DNA of 64,000 bases from Caproiciproducens faecalis (lineage in GTDB: Bacteria; Bacillota; Clostridia; Oscillospirales; Acutalibacteraceae). Below are positions 18,276 through 27,390 of this stretch, piece by piece (position 1 is the stretch's first letter; each line of letters begins with the position of its first letter). The stretch lies in the NCBI RefSeq assembly GCF_019448085.1, contig NZ_JAGFNZ010000005.1:186001-250000 (forward strand), in the 5' to 3' direction. The translations under genes and the position numbers were made by a program. Below the pieces are notes generated by a model. It was not told the DNA's origin. It ran no database searches and was given only the letters and a program-made list of their open reading frames with translations.

Positions 18276-19295
18276 TTAAAATTGCTTCAGGAATCTTACG
18301 TCGTTTTCATAAAACAGGCGTAAGTCGTCAATGTTGTATTTTCTCATTACAACACGTTCAAGGCCCATACCCAGCGCAAAGCCGCTGTAGATTTCCGGGT
18401 CAATGCCGCAGTTGGAAAGTACCTTGGGGTGTACCATTCCACAGCCGAGAATTTCAATCCAGCCCTCGCCCTTGCAAAGGCGGCAGCCTTCCCCGTGGCA
18501 GTTAAAGCACTGCACGTCAACTTCGGCGGAAGGTTCGGTAAAGGGGAAGTGATGGGGGCGGAACCGTACTACGGAATCCTCGCCGTACATTCGTTTTACA
18601 AAAGTTTCGAGGGTACCCTTTAAGTCTGCAAAGGTAATTCCCTTGTCAACTACAAGTCCTTCAATCTGGTGGAATAAAGGGGAGTGCGTGGCATCAACCG
18701 CGTCCGAACGGTAAACTCTGCCGGGGGAAATAATACGGATCGGCGGTTTTTGCTTTTCCATAACGCGTACCTGAACCGGGGAGGTCTGCGTGCGGAGCAG
18801 AATATTGTCATTAATATAAAAAGTATCCTGAGTGTCTCTTGCGGGGTGGTCTTTCGGAATATTCAGCGCCTCAAAGTTATAATAGTCGTATTCGACTTCC
18901 GGCCCTTCAACAATCTCAAAGCCCATACCGACAAAGATTTCCTTGATAGCGTCCAATTCAATGCTCAGCGGATGCTTTGCGCCAAGCTCCCGGCGAACAC
19001 CCGGAAGCGTAACATCAATTTTCTCTTTTTCCAGTCTCTTTAGTGTTTCTTCTTCTTTTAATTCCGCGGCGCGTTTGACCAGATCCGCTTCAATGAAGGC
19101 TCGGACTTCATTGGCCAGCTGACCGATTTTGGGGCGCTCTTCCGCAGAGAGACCGCCCATCTGCTTTAAAATGGAGGTCAGTTCACCCTTTTTGCCTAAA
19201 TATTTAATACGCAGATTTTCAAGTATCTGCTGTCCTTTCGCCTCATCCAATTCGCGCATCGCTTTTTCGCGGATTGCTTCCAGCTCCTGCTTCAT
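18276..19295 (-). CDS. pheS: Phenylalanine-tRNA ligase alpha subunit
   Basis: A 339-residue class II synthetase alpha subunit. It has an N-terminal coiled coil (about 1-85, ending before the [14 protein letters not shown] segment). The class II core carries motif 2 ([20 protein letters not shown] near residue 205) and motif 3 ([16 protein letters not shown] near 307), which bind Phe and ATP. It also has a [12 protein letters not shown] cysteine cluster near 270. The ATG at 19295 behind GAAAGGATG is preferred over the in-frame ATG at 19325, which lies nearer the T-box terminator. Confidence 0.95.
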   Translation of the reverse strand: MKQELEAIREKAMRELDEAKGQQILENLRIKYLGKKGELTSILKQMGGLSAEERPKIGQLANEVRAFIEADLVKRAAELKEEETLKRLEKEKIDVTLPGVRRELGAKHPLSIELDAIKEIFVGMGFEIVEGPEVEYDYYNFEALNIPKDHPARDTQDTFYINDNILLRTQTSPVQVRVMEKQKPPIRIISPGRVYRSDAVDATHSPLFHQIEGLVVDKGITFADLKGTLETFVKRMYGEDSVVRFRPHHFPFTEPSAEVDVQCFNCHGEGCRLCKGEGWIEILGCGMVHPKVLSNCGIDPEIYSGFALGMGLERVVMRKYNIDDLRLFYENDVRFLKQF

Positions 19296-19333
19296 CGCGT
19301 TATCATCCTTTCTATTATTGAACATGAATCACA

Positions 19334-19567
19334 ATAAAAAACGCCTCCGTCCCGGAAAGGGACGAAGACGAAAACTCCGTGGTACCACCCTAATTGATTA
19401 CTCTTTACGGCCTTTAACGAAGCCAGCCGTCGCAGCCTACTGAACGTTCAGCCGCGCCACTCCAAAGGGAACTTCGCCTTTTAAGCCTACAGGCACGCTT
19501 TCAGCCGTGACATGCCCTCTCTGAATAAGCTTGGGAAAAGGGTACTTCCTTTATCATCGTGTTAACA
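19334..19567 (-). promoter_or_regulatory. T-box riboswitch (tRNA-Phe) of pheST
   Basis: On the minus strand the leader carries the T-box core AGGGTGGTACCACGG at 19391-19377. A terminator follows, with a CGTCTTCGTCCC / GGGACGGAGGCG stem at 19370-19341 and a T run at 19340-19335. Upstream, GAAG-TTC-CCTTTGGAGT places a Phe specifier codon TTC at 19471-19469 in the expected specifier-loop context, and an AGAGAGGG stem I segment lies further 5'. Uncharged tRNA-Phe should stabilise the antiterminator and permit pheS-pheT expression. Confidence 0.92.
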
Positions 19568-19573
19568 CTACAT

Positions 19574-19602
19574 AATATATCACCTTATAAAGCTAATTGC
19601 AA
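19574..19602 (-). promoter_or_regulatory. SigA promoter of the pheST operon
   Basis: On the minus strand TTGCAA (19602-19597) and TATATT (19579-19574) are separated by 17 bases, with the T-box leader starting about seven bases downstream. Confidence 0.7.
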
Positions 19603-19634
19603 GCAGGTTTTTCTTAATTGTAAGAAAGGCTTTT

Positions 19635-20624
19635 TTACGGGCAGGTTCCTGTTGAATTTCGAATAATCAGTTCCGGCTTCAGCAAAAGCTTACTAATGCT
19701 AACTCCACCGATCAGTTCGTCCAGCATCATAAAAGCGCTTTTCCCAATGGCAACTCTGTCCTGACGGATTGTAGTCAGAGTTGGTGTCAGGTGCTGAGCA
19801 ATGGGAAGATCATCAAAACCAATCACGCTCATGTCCAGCGGAACGCATTTTCCCAGCCGGTTCAGTTCGGCAATCACTCCGGAAGCGATGAGGTCGCTCG
19901 CGCAGACAATTGCGGTTGCACCGTTTTTGATAAAGGAGCCTACATAGTCTTTTGCACATTCCGGTACATAATAACCATTGGCAATTAAATTGGGATTGAC
20001 TTTCAGCGAATAGTGTTCCATGCTTTGGGTAAAAGCCTGATAGCGTTCATTTGTTACCAGACTGTTTTTGGAACCGTTCAGCAGAGCGATGTTTTTATGA
20101 CCGTATTCGTAAAGATGTTTTACCGCTAAGTCAATGCCGTTATAGCCGTCTGTGCCTACATAGCCAACGTGCTTATTGGGAATGTAGTTGTCCAGCAAAA
20201 CTGTTGGAACCGAAGTCTTACAAAGCTGATTGATATAATTGTCATGAAGGGCAAATCCGAGTAAAAAAGAACCGCTGTACCCGTGTTTCAGCATGTAAGA
20301 GTCATATTTTTCCTGCGTTTGCATGTTCAGGTTTGTGGGAATGACCGTTACGTCGCAATGATGTCTGGCGGCACTTAGCTTAAACCCAACAACAATTTCA
20401 TAGCCAAATTGGTCGATGTTATCATATTCCATGGTTTCGACAAGAATGCAGACTTTGCGTTTGCCCGGTTTCTGTACTTTTTTTGAAGCGTATCCCATCT
20501 CTACTGCGGTATCCAGAACTAACTGGCGTGTTTTCTCGCTGATATCATTGGCTCCGTTCAACCCTTTTGATACGGTACTGACAGCAATTCCAAGTTTATC
20601 TGCAATATCTTTAATCGTAGCCAT
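19635..20624 (-). CDS. LacI family transcriptional regulator
   Basis: A 329-residue repressor-type regulator. The N-terminal LacI helix-turn-helix (MATIKDIADKLGIAVSTVSKGLNG, about 1-50) includes the hinge-helix region. The periplasmic-binding-protein-like effector domain (about 60-329) contains GYNGIDLAVKHLYEYGHKNIALL and SVIGFDDLPIAQHLTPTLTTIRQD, the latter a typical LacI dimer/effector segment. The start at 20624 follows AGAGGGATTTCA. An in-frame start at 20648 is weaker. It is divergent from malQ-glgP, so control of maltodextrin or glycogen breakdown, possibly with a maltosaccharide effector, is inferred. Confidence 0.9.
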   Translation of the reverse strand: MATIKDIADKLGIAVSTVSKGLNGANDISEKTRQLVLDTAVEMGYASKKVQKPGKRKVCILVETMEYDNIDQFGYEIVVGFKLSAARHHCDVTVIPTNLNMQTQEKYDSYMLKHGYSGSFLLGFALHDNYINQLCKTSVPTVLLDNYIPNKHVGYVGTDGYNGIDLAVKHLYEYGHKNIALLNGSKNSLVTNERYQAFTQSMEHYSLKVNPNLIANGYYVPECAKDYVGSFIKNGATAIVCASDLIASGVIAELNRLGKCVPLDMSVIGFDDLPIAQHLTPTLTTIRQDRVAIGKSAFMMLDELIGGVSISKLLLKPELIIRNSTGTCP

Positions 20625-20652
20625 TGAAATCCCTCTTTTCCTGTTCAACCAC

Positions 20653-20682
20653 AGTATATACTTTGCCCAAGCAATATTTCAA
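20653..20682 (-). promoter_or_regulatory. Putative SigA promoter of the LacI-type gene
   Basis: On the minus strand TTGAAA (20682-20677), an 18-base spacer and TATACT (20658-20653) lie about 30 bases before the start codon. Confidence 0.55.
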
Positions 20683-20763
20683 GACTTATTTTTATTTATA
20701 TGAAATATAAGGAAACAATTTTTAAATTATTAACAAGAAAAATTAAAGCCTTTATTATAAAAA

Positions 20764-20780
20764 TACGAAAATAAACGAAA
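20764..20780 (+). promoter_or_regulatory. Putative operator 1 (ACGAAA direct repeat)
   Basis: TACGAAAATAAACGAAA contains two ACGAAA units ten bases apart. It matches 14 of 17 positions of the reverse complement of the element at 20967-20983. It lies far upstream of both promoters in the malQ/LacI-type intergenic region, so looping or cooperative binding is conceivable. The binding protein is not proven. Confidence 0.4.
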
Positions 20781-20927
20781 TATTTATTTTTGATAAAAGA
20801 AAACTCATAAAAATTTTCTTGTATCATCTTACCGTTATGTACATTTTGACTTCAGTCATTGCATAAATATCCTCAAATATTATAATTAAAAATATAAAAT
20901 ACTTACATATAACTTCATTTTTACTTA

Positions 20928-20956
20928 TTGACATTCAGAAAATCCTTTGCTATCAT
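20928..20956 (+). promoter_or_regulatory. SigA promoter of malQ-glgP
   Basis: TTGACA at 20928-20933 (perfect -35) and TATCAT at 20951-20956 with a 17-base spacer. The second ACGAAA-type element begins at about +4 of the predicted transcript. Confidence 0.75.
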
Positions 20957-20966
20957 AATGTCATAT

Positions 20967-20983
20967 TTTCGTGATTTTTCGTA
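20967..20983 (-). promoter_or_regulatory. Putative operator 2 (ACGAAA direct repeat, inverted orientation)
   Basis: Read on the minus strand this is TACGAAAAATCACGAAA, with two ACGAAA units ten bases apart, similar to the element at 20764-20780. It sits just downstream of the malQ -10 box and ends two bases before the GAGGTGG Shine-Dalgarno, a good position for repression. The neighbouring LacI-type regulator is the obvious candidate, although LacI sites are usually palindromic. Confidence 0.45.
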
Positions 20984-20998
20984 ACGAGGTGGATAAAT

Positions 20999-22492
20999 TT
21001 GCCAGTTAGAAATCAACTTGTCCGCGGCGCTGGGGTCTTGCTGCCAATTAGCAGTTTGCCCTCCAATTACGGAATTGGGACATTTGGCAGTCAGGCATTT
21101 CGATTCATTGATTTTCTGAAAAATGCCGGGCAAAAATACTGGCAGGTGCTTCCCATCGGACCTACAAGTTACGGTGACAGCCCCTATCAGTCTTTTTCCG
21201 CTTTTGCGGGGAATCCGTACTTTATTGACCTGGATATTCTGATAGAAGAGGGACTTTTGACCGCTGATGAAGTATGCTCTGTTTCCTGGGGTGTCAGGGA
21301 CGAAAATGTGGACTACGCCGCGTTGTTTCAGTCAAGACTTTTCATTCTGAAAAAAGCTTTTTTCAGAAGCAGACATATGGACACAGCTGAATACACAAAT
21401 TTTTGCTCAGAAAATGCGTATTGGCTGGATGATTACTGTTTATTTATGTCCCTGAAAAATCAATTTGATAATCAACCGTGGAGCCTATGGCCGGAAGACA
21501 TACGCTTTCACCGTTTCTCTTCTATCTGTTGCTATTCTGAAAAACTGAGCTCAGACATTGATTTCTGGAAATTTTGTCAGTATAAGTTTTTCGAGCAGTG
21601 GAACAGGGTCAAGACTTACGCCAACCGGCTCGGAATACAAATCATTGGTGATGTTCCGATCTATGTAGCCCTTGACAGCGCGGACGTTTGGGGAAACAGC
21701 GAGCTTTTTCAGCTGGACGCCCAACGGAGGCCGACCAAGGTTGCCGGGGTGCCTCCAGATCTTTTTTCCAAGGAAGGGCAGCTTTGGGGAAATCCGCTGT
21801 ATGACTGGGATGCCATGGAGCACAGCGGGTTTGATTGGTGGAAGAAGCGAATGGGCTTTTCCACCAAAATATATGATAGGATCCGAATTGACCATTTTAT
21901 CGGTATTGTTCGCTATTATGTGATTCCGGCGGAAGAAACAACAGCGGTAAACGGCTGTTGGCAGCCCGGACCGGGGAGAAAGCTGACGGACGCAATCAAT
22001 GCTTCCGTTGGAACTGGGAAAATCATAGCCGAAGACTTGGGTGAAGTTGTTCCTGAGGTGAAAAAGCTTCTGGAGAAAAACGGGTATCCGGGCATGAAGG
22101 TTCTGCAGTTTGCTTTTGACGGAAATCCGGCTAATCCGCATCTTCCTATGAATTATATACGCAATACGGTTGTTTACGCAGGAACACATGATAATGAGAC
22201 GCAGGTAGGGTATTTCAACAAACTGCCTGCAAAAAAAATCAGATATGCAAAAGAGTATCTGAATGTGAAAAGAAGAAAGGATTTGCCCGGGGCGGTTCTT
22301 CGCGCCGCCTACGCCAGCGTTGCCGATACGGTGATTTTTCAGGCACAGGATATCTTGTTTCTTCCGGCGGAAGCAAGGATGAATTATCCATCAACGGTTG
22401 GCACCAACTGGAGATGGAGACTAAAAAAAGGTCAACTTACCGATGAGATTTCCAAAGAACTCTGTGACTTGGCAAGAATATATGGAAGATAG
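20999..22492 (+). CDS. malQ: 4-alpha-glucanotransferase (amylomaltase)
   Basis: A 497-residue glycoside hydrolase family 77 enzyme. Visible landmarks are GVLLPISSLPSNYGIGTFG at the N-terminus, SYGDSPYQSFSAFAGNPYFIDL near 57, the catalytic-Asp strand RIRIDHFIG near 300, the acid/base IIAEDLGEV near 343 and AGTHDNET near 394. It disproportionates maltodextrins by alpha-1,4 glucan transfer. The start is a TTG at 20999 behind GAGGTGG at 20986-20992. No in-frame ATG is close. It is the first gene of an operon with glgP. Confidence 0.95.
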   Translation: MPVRNQLVRGAGVLLPISSLPSNYGIGTFGSQAFRFIDFLKNAGQKYWQVLPIGPTSYGDSPYQSFSAFAGNPYFIDLDILIEEGLLTADEVCSVSWGVRDENVDYAALFQSRLFILKKAFFRSRHMDTAEYTNFCSENAYWLDDYCLFMSLKNQFDNQPWSLWPEDIRFHRFSSICCYSEKLSSDIDFWKFCQYKFFEQWNRVKTYANRLGIQIIGDVPIYVALDSADVWGNSELFQLDAQRRPTKVAGVPPDLFSKEGQLWGNPLYDWDAMEHSGFDWWKKRMGFSTKIYDRIRIDHFIGIVRYYVIPAEETTAVNGCWQPGPGRKLTDAINASVGTGKIIAEDLGEVVPEVKKLLEKNGYPGMKVLQFAFDGNPANPHLPMNYIRNTVVYAGTHDNETQVGYFNKLPAKKIRYAKEYLNVKRRKDLPGAVLRAAYASVADTVIFQAQDILFLPAEARMNYPSTVGTNWRWRLKKGQLTDEISKELCDLARIYGR

Positions 22493-22518
22493 GTTCCTTA
22501 CTTAAAGGAGTAGATAGA

Positions 22519-24855
22519 ATGAACACATTTAAGAGTGATGTAATGACTCTTTTGGAATTGGAAAGCGGTAAAACAATTCATCAGGCAGATGTTTTTGAGC
22601 TTTATCACGCTGTTTCCAAAGCGGCGATGAAACAGGTAAAGTCCAAGTGGGAAGCGCCGCAAGTGAGTAAAAAGGCGTGCTATTTTTCCGCTGAATTTTT
22701 AACAGGCAGGCTCATTTACAGCAATTTGCAGAATTTAGGCCTGATGAACCAGCTGTCTGAGCTATTTCATGAAAATAATATTGATGTTGCAATTTTTGAG
22801 GATATTGAAGACGCTGCACTGGGTAATGGCGGCCTTGGAAGATTGGCTGCCTGTTTTCTGGACTCTGCGGCTACTCAGGGAATCACTCTGAACGGTTATG
22901 GCATCCGTTATAAATACGGCCTATTCAAGCAGTATTTTGAAAATGGATTTCAGAAAGAAGCCGTAGATGACTGGCAGCAGTTCGGCGACCCTTGGTCACA
23001 GCGAAATGAAGGAGAGAAAGTAACGGTTAAATTTAAAAATCAAACTGTTTATGCAGTTCCCTACGATACTCCGGTAATTGGGTATGGTGCAAAAACAGTG
23101 AATACCCTTCGCCTGTGGCAGGCAGAACCGCTTGTCCCTTTCGATTTTCAGCTTTTTAACGACCAGAAATTTGAGCTGGCTGTCCGGGAACGGGATGATG
23201 CGGAAGCAATCTCCAGTGTCTTGTACCCGAATGACACGGCGGATAAAGGAAAAAAGCTTCGTTTAAAACAGCAGTATTTTTTTACAAGCGCTTCCCTTCA
23301 GGATATTATTAGAACCTACAAAAGAAGATACGGAAACGATTTTACTCATTTTTCAGCAGAATACGCAATTCAGCTGAATGATACTCATCCGGTGGTTTCT
23401 ATTCCTGAGTTTATCCGCCTTCTTGTTTCAGAAGAGGGAATATCGTTTGGGAAAGCGCTGAAAATCGCCAGACAGACCTTTGCTTATACCAATCATACGA
23501 TTATGGCGGAAGCACTTGAAAAATGGGACGCAAAACTATTTAAAAGCGTGATCCCCAATGTTTACCGATATGTGGTTATGATCCAGAAAGCGCTGCTGAA
23601 GGAGCTTTCCGGTATGGGGATTACGGGCAGCGACCAAAAACCTTATTTGATTATTGATGAAAATTCGGTCGTACATATGGCACGGCTGGCTGTGTTTGCC
23701 ACTCATTCCGTAAACGGAGTAGCAGAAATTCATACCGAAATTTTGAAAAAATCTGTATTGAAAGAGTGGTATCGGATTTATCCGAAACGCTTTAATAATA
23801 AAACCAACGGAATTACCCAGCGACGCTGGATGGCGCTGTCCAATATGGAACTTTCCGGCTTTATTACCGATAAAATCGGAAGCGGATGGGTTACGGATCT
23901 TGAAAAGCTTAGAAATCTGGAGCGTTACAAGGACGACAAAAATGTAATTTGCCAATTTGCGCATATTAAACAGATCAAAAAGCAGCAGCTTTCCGACTAT
24001 ATGGAAAAGCATGACGGAATCAGGCTGAATCCGGAATTCATCTTTGATGTTCAGGTGAAGCGGCTGCATGAGTATAAGCGCCAACTCTTAAACGCACTTT
24101 CTATCGTTGATATTTATTTCGGCCTGAAAAACGGAAGAATCCAGAATTATCATCCAACGGTTTTCCTGTTTGGCGGAAAGGCTGCACCGGGGTATTTGAG
24201 GGCGAAAGGGGTTATTAAATTTATCAATGAAATTGCCAACATGGTAAACAATGACCCGGAAGTAAATCAACAGATGAAAGTTGTTTTCGTTTCAAACTAC
24301 AATGTTTCCTATGCGGAGAAGATTATGCCGGCCGCTGATATTTCAGAACAGATCTCCACAGCGGGCACGGAAGCCTCCGGTACAGGAAATATGAAGCTGA
24401 TGCTTAACGGCGCCGTTACGCTTGGCACACTGGACGGAGCCAATGTAGAAATTATCCGTCAGGCTGGGGAAGAAAACAATTATATTTTCGGGGCGCGCGT
24501 GGAAACACTGGAAATGATCGCAGATTCCTACAACCCCCGGGAAATTTACGAACAAAATGAGCGGGTGCGTGCGGCTGTGGATACTTTAGTCAACGGAATG
24601 CTTGACGACGGCGGTACCGGAATGTTCCGGGAACTGTATCATTCCCTGCTCGATGGAGCCAGTTGGCATAGACCGGACAATTATTTTGTTCTGTATGACT
24701 TTATTTCTTACTGCGATACCAGGCTTCAGGCTATTTCGGACTACAGCGACCGATTGGCTTTTTCCCGCAAATGTTTTCTAAACACAGCCGGGGCCGGAAA
24801 ATTTTCGAGTGACCGGACAGTCAGAGAGTACGCGATACAAATCTGGGGAATGTAA
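22519..24855 (+). CDS. glgP: Glycogen/starch/alpha-glucan phosphorylase
   Basis: A 778-residue GT35 phosphorylase releasing glucose-1-phosphate from alpha-1,4 glucans. Key segments are DAALGNGGLGRLAACFLDS near residue 98, the NDTHPVVSIPE substrate loop near 290, and the pyridoxal-phosphate lysine in EASGTGNMKLMLNGA near 620. It is somewhat shorter than the 800-850 residues of many homologs, mainly at the N-terminus (no long regulatory extension). AAAGGAG precedes the ATG. It is cotranscribed with malQ, 26 bases upstream. Together they turn maltodextrins into glucose-1-phosphate and glucose. Confidence 0.95.
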   Translation: MNTFKSDVMTLLELESGKTIHQADVFELYHAVSKAAMKQVKSKWEAPQVSKKACYFSAEFLTGRLIYSNLQNLGLMNQLSELFHENNIDVAIFEDIEDAALGNGGLGRLAACFLDSAATQGITLNGYGIRYKYGLFKQYFENGFQKEAVDDWQQFGDPWSQRNEGEKVTVKFKNQTVYAVPYDTPVIGYGAKTVNTLRLWQAEPLVPFDFQLFNDQKFELAVRERDDAEAISSVLYPNDTADKGKKLRLKQQYFFTSASLQDIIRTYKRRYGNDFTHFSAEYAIQLNDTHPVVSIPEFIRLLVSEEGISFGKALKIARQTFAYTNHTIMAEALEKWDAKLFKSVIPNVYRYVVMIQKALLKELSGMGITGSDQKPYLIIDENSVVHMARLAVFATHSVNGVAEIHTEILKKSVLKEWYRIYPKRFNNKTNGITQRRWMALSNMELSGFITDKIGSGWVTDLEKLRNLERYKDDKNVICQFAHIKQIKKQQLSDYMEKHDGIRLNPEFIFDVQVKRLHEYKRQLLNALSIVDIYFGLKNGRIQNYHPTVFLFGGKAAPGYLRAKGVIKFINEIANMVNNDPEVNQQMKVVFVSNYNVSYAEKIMPAADISEQISTAGTEASGTGNMKLMLNGAVTLGTLDGANVEIIRQAGEENNYIFGARVETLEMIADSYNPREIYEQNERVRAAVDTLVNGMLDDGGTGMFRELYHSLLDGASWHRPDNYFVLYDFISYCDTRLQAISDYSDRLAFSRKCFLNTAGAGKFSSDRTVREYAIQIWGM

Positions 24856-24898
24856 GAAAGAATCGTTCGGCAGTTTTCTCTCTGTGGAGCACAATCCC

Positions 24899-24927
24899 TT
24901 GTAAAGCAGGAACCGATATGTTACAAT
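24899..24927 (+). promoter_or_regulatory. Putative SigA promoter before the membrane protein-acpS-nnrD cluster
   Basis: TTGTAA at 24899-24904 and TACAAT at 24922-24927 are separated by 17 bases, about 36 bases before the start codon. Confidence 0.55.
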
Positions 24928-24963
24928 ATTCAATAAATCAACATTCGGTTGGAGAGATTGAAA

Positions 24964-25476
24964 ATGGATATCTTTGTCGAACAGATTATCAAAAAGAAAA
25001 TGAGTAAAACCGATATTCTAGTTTTTATCGGAGTACTTTTGGTCAACTTTTTAATCATTGCGCTTTTAGCGGTGTACATACCCATGATTTTACTGCCTGC
25101 TCTGGTCGGTATATTTGCTTTGGATTATTATCTGATTTCCTCGCGCAGTCTGGAATACGAGTACAGCGTGACAAACAGCGATCTAACGATTGACAAGATC
25201 ATTAACCGCCGGAACCGGAAAAAGGTAATTTCCATAGATGCGCACGATATTGAATCACTGGGAAAATACCGAAGGGAAGACCACGCGAAGCAGTCCTACT
25301 CGGCGAAGTTCACCGCTTCCAGATGCGAAAGCGGCAAAGACGCTTGGTGTATTGTTGCCAGGCATGCCCAGAAGGGGAATGTTCTGGTGCTGTTCAGCCC
25401 AAATGAGAAAATTTTGGCCGCGATGAAACCATATCTTTCAAGGCAGGTAGCAGTCAATGCTTTTGGCAGGAATTGA
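24964..25476 (+). CDS. Small membrane protein of unknown function (DUF6106-like)
   Basis: A 170-residue protein. A short charged N-terminus (about 1-20) is followed by a hydrophobic hairpin of two transmembrane segments (about 20-63) and a cytoplasmic C-terminal domain. That domain, with RSLEYEYSVTNSDLTIDKIINRR, resembles bacterial PH-like domains. It looks like the clostridial family I know as DUF6106, a name I cannot verify here. The ATG at 24964 follows TTGGAGAGATTGAAA. It overlaps acpS by 20 bases in another frame, as expected for a tight operon. Confidence 0.7.
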   Translation: MDIFVEQIIKKKMSKTDILVFIGVLLVNFLIIALLAVYIPMILLPALVGIFALDYYLISSRSLEYEYSVTNSDLTIDKIINRRNRKKVISIDAHDIESLGKYRREDHAKQSYSAKFTASRCESGKDAWCIVARHAQKGNVLVLFSPNEKILAAMKPYLSRQVAVNAFGRN

Positions 25477-25843
25477 TTTAGTTGAAATAAAAAGAATAAA
25501 ACATTCCATGAAAAATCCGCGCTTTTTACTGAGGATACTCGGCCCTGCTGAGTACACTCAGCTTGAATTGCGCGGATTTCCTGTTCAGAGCGTTGCCGCC
25601 AGCTTCAGTGCCAAAGAGGCGTTTTCCAAAGCGGTCGGAACTGGAGTGCGCGGATTTTGGCTCAGTGAAGTGGAACTTTTAAGAGAAGAAAACGGTAAGC
25701 CGTATCTTAAATTGAGCGGCAGCGCGCTTAAAATTGTAAAGGATAGAAAAATCTCACTTCAGGTAAGCGTAACTCATACCAAAGAATACGCCTCAGCGGT
25801 GGTAATAGGGGAGGAATCGGGCAATGAAGGTGTTGGACTGTAA
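25457..25843 (+). CDS. acpS: Holo-[acyl-carrier-protein] synthase
   Basis: A 128-residue AcpS-type phosphopantetheinyl transferase that attaches 4'-phosphopantetheine from CoA to acyl carrier protein. It has the N-terminal GIDLVEIKRI with the Mg-binding Asp7, the AASFSAKEAFSKAVGTG segment near residue 50 with the second metal ligand Glu, and a VSVTHTKEYASAVVI strand. It overlaps genes on both sides (20 bases each), implying translational coupling. Pairing with nnrD is common in Firmicutes. Confidence 0.93.
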   Translation: MLLAGIDLVEIKRIKHSMKNPRFLLRILGPAEYTQLELRGFPVQSVAASFSAKEAFSKAVGTGVRGFWLSEVELLREENGKPYLKLSGSALKIVKDRKISLQVSVTHTKEYASAVVIGEESGNEGVGL

Positions 25844-27359
25844 ACAGAGCAGGGAACTTGAACAGAGTGCTGTTGATTCCGGAATCAGCTATCTGGAGCT
25901 GATGGAAAACGCCGGAGCCGCAGCAGTTCGTTTTCTGCGCAAAAAATTCAGCTTATCCGGCCGAAAAGTAGTGATCCTCTGCGGCAAAGGGAATAACGGC
26001 GGGGACGGTTTCGTTGCTGCGAGGAAACTATCCGAATTAGGCGTGGCGGTTATGGTGGTAATCGCGGATGGCCTTCCGCACACGGATCTTGCGAAAACGG
26101 TATTTTCCCGCCTCAAGGACACGTCCGTTAAAATATTGGACGGTGCAGAGAACGGCGAACGCGTGGAAGCCGCTGTTTCTTCTGCCGATTTTATTATGGA
26201 TGCGATTTACGGGACAGGATTTCACGGTTGTGCTCCCGACCATATGCTGCCTCTGTTTCATGCGGTGCAAAATTCTGCCGCGGTTGTTGTTTCACTGGAC
26301 ATTCCCAGCGGTGCGAACTGCGATTCCGGCGCAGTTGACGGGGAGTGCATCAATGCAGACTATACAATCACTTTTTCCACCCTGAAAAACGGACACCTGA
26401 TTTACCCGGCGAAGAAATACTGCGGTCAGGTAGCCGTTGCCCCCATCGGTATTGATGCAAATCTCATCAGCAGCCAAAAGTCTTCGCTTGAGCTGACAGA
26501 GCTTTCACAGGCACAGTCTCTGATGAAGCCGCGGGACCCGCTCAGCAATAAAGGAACATACGGCCGCCTGCTGTGTATTTGCGGCAGCGAGGGAATGGCA
26601 GGGGCGGCGGTCATGAGTGCGAAAGCGGCGGTAAGGTGCGGCGCTGGTATTGTGGATGTGGCGCTGCCCCGTACCATTTATCCGATTGTTGCTTCACAGA
26701 TTGTGGAGCCAGTCCATACTCTGCTAGACTATTTGCCCGACGGGACAATGCTTTCCGACAGCCGGTCGGCACTGCAAAAAGCGCTGCAAAAAGCGAAGGT
26801 GTGCCTGATTGGATGCGGGTTGGGGTGCGGGAAGGAAACGGCGCGGATAGTCTGCGAAATTGTTTCTGATTCAAAGGTGCCTCTTATCATTGACGCGGAT
26901 GGCATAAACGTTCTGGCTGAGAATATAAATATATTAAAAACAGTCCGTGTTCCTGTTGTTCTTACCCCGCATCCCGGCGAAATGGCGCGTCTGATGAAGA
27001 CCACCGTTGAAGATGTGCAAGCCCATCGTTTTGAATATGCGCGCAGCTTTGCGGCACAATACAATGTCATTCTGGTACTGAAAGGGGCAGGAACATTGAT
27101 TGCGGAGCCAAACGGAATGGTACATCTCAATCCCACGGGAAATGCCGGAATGGCTAAGGGAGGAAGCGGGGATGTTCTTGCGGGAATGCTTGCATCCTTC
27201 ATCGCACAGGGAAACGACCCAGTGGCGGCGGCGGTCGGCGCGGTCTATCTTCACGGTGAAGCGGGAGACCGCTGTGCCAGAAGGTTTTCCCAGTATGCCA
27301 TGCTGCCCACCGACATGATTGAAATGCTTCCGGGACTGTTTTTGGAGCTTGAGCGGTAA
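25824..27359 (+). CDS. nnrD: Bifunctional NAD(P)H-hydrate epimerase/ADP-dependent dehydratase
   Basis: A 511-residue fusion. The N-terminal YjeF_N epimerase domain (about 1-210) has a CGKGNNGGDGFVAARKL loop near residue 53 and the SLDIPSGANCDSG strand. The C-terminal ribokinase-like dehydratase domain (about 225-505) has NKGTYGRLLCICGSEGMAGA, the LTPHPGEMARL motif and the NPTGNAGMAKGGSGDVLAGM active-site loop. It repairs hydrated NADH/NADPH. It follows acpS with a 20-base overlap. Confidence 0.95.
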   Translation: MKVLDCKQSRELEQSAVDSGISYLELMENAGAAAVRFLRKKFSLSGRKVVILCGKGNNGGDGFVAARKLSELGVAVMVVIADGLPHTDLAKTVFSRLKDTSVKILDGAENGERVEAAVSSADFIMDAIYGTGFHGCAPDHMLPLFHAVQNSAAVVVSLDIPSGANCDSGAVDGECINADYTITFSTLKNGHLIYPAKKYCGQVAVAPIGIDANLISSQKSSLELTELSQAQSLMKPRDPLSNKGTYGRLLCICGSEGMAGAAVMSAKAAVRCGAGIVDVALPRTIYPIVASQIVEPVHTLLDYLPDGTMLSDSRSALQKALQKAKVCLIGCGLGCGKETARIVCEIVSDSKVPLIIDADGINVLAENINILKTVRVPVVLTPHPGEMARLMKTTVEDVQAHRFEYARSFAAQYNVILVLKGAGTLIAEPNGMVHLNPTGNAGMAKGGSGDVLAGMLASFIAQGNDPVAAAVGAVYLHGEAGDRCARRFSQYAMLPTDMIEMLPGLFLELER

Positions 27360-27390
27360 AACCGTATTTTTTGTGCGGGAGTGAAAAGCG

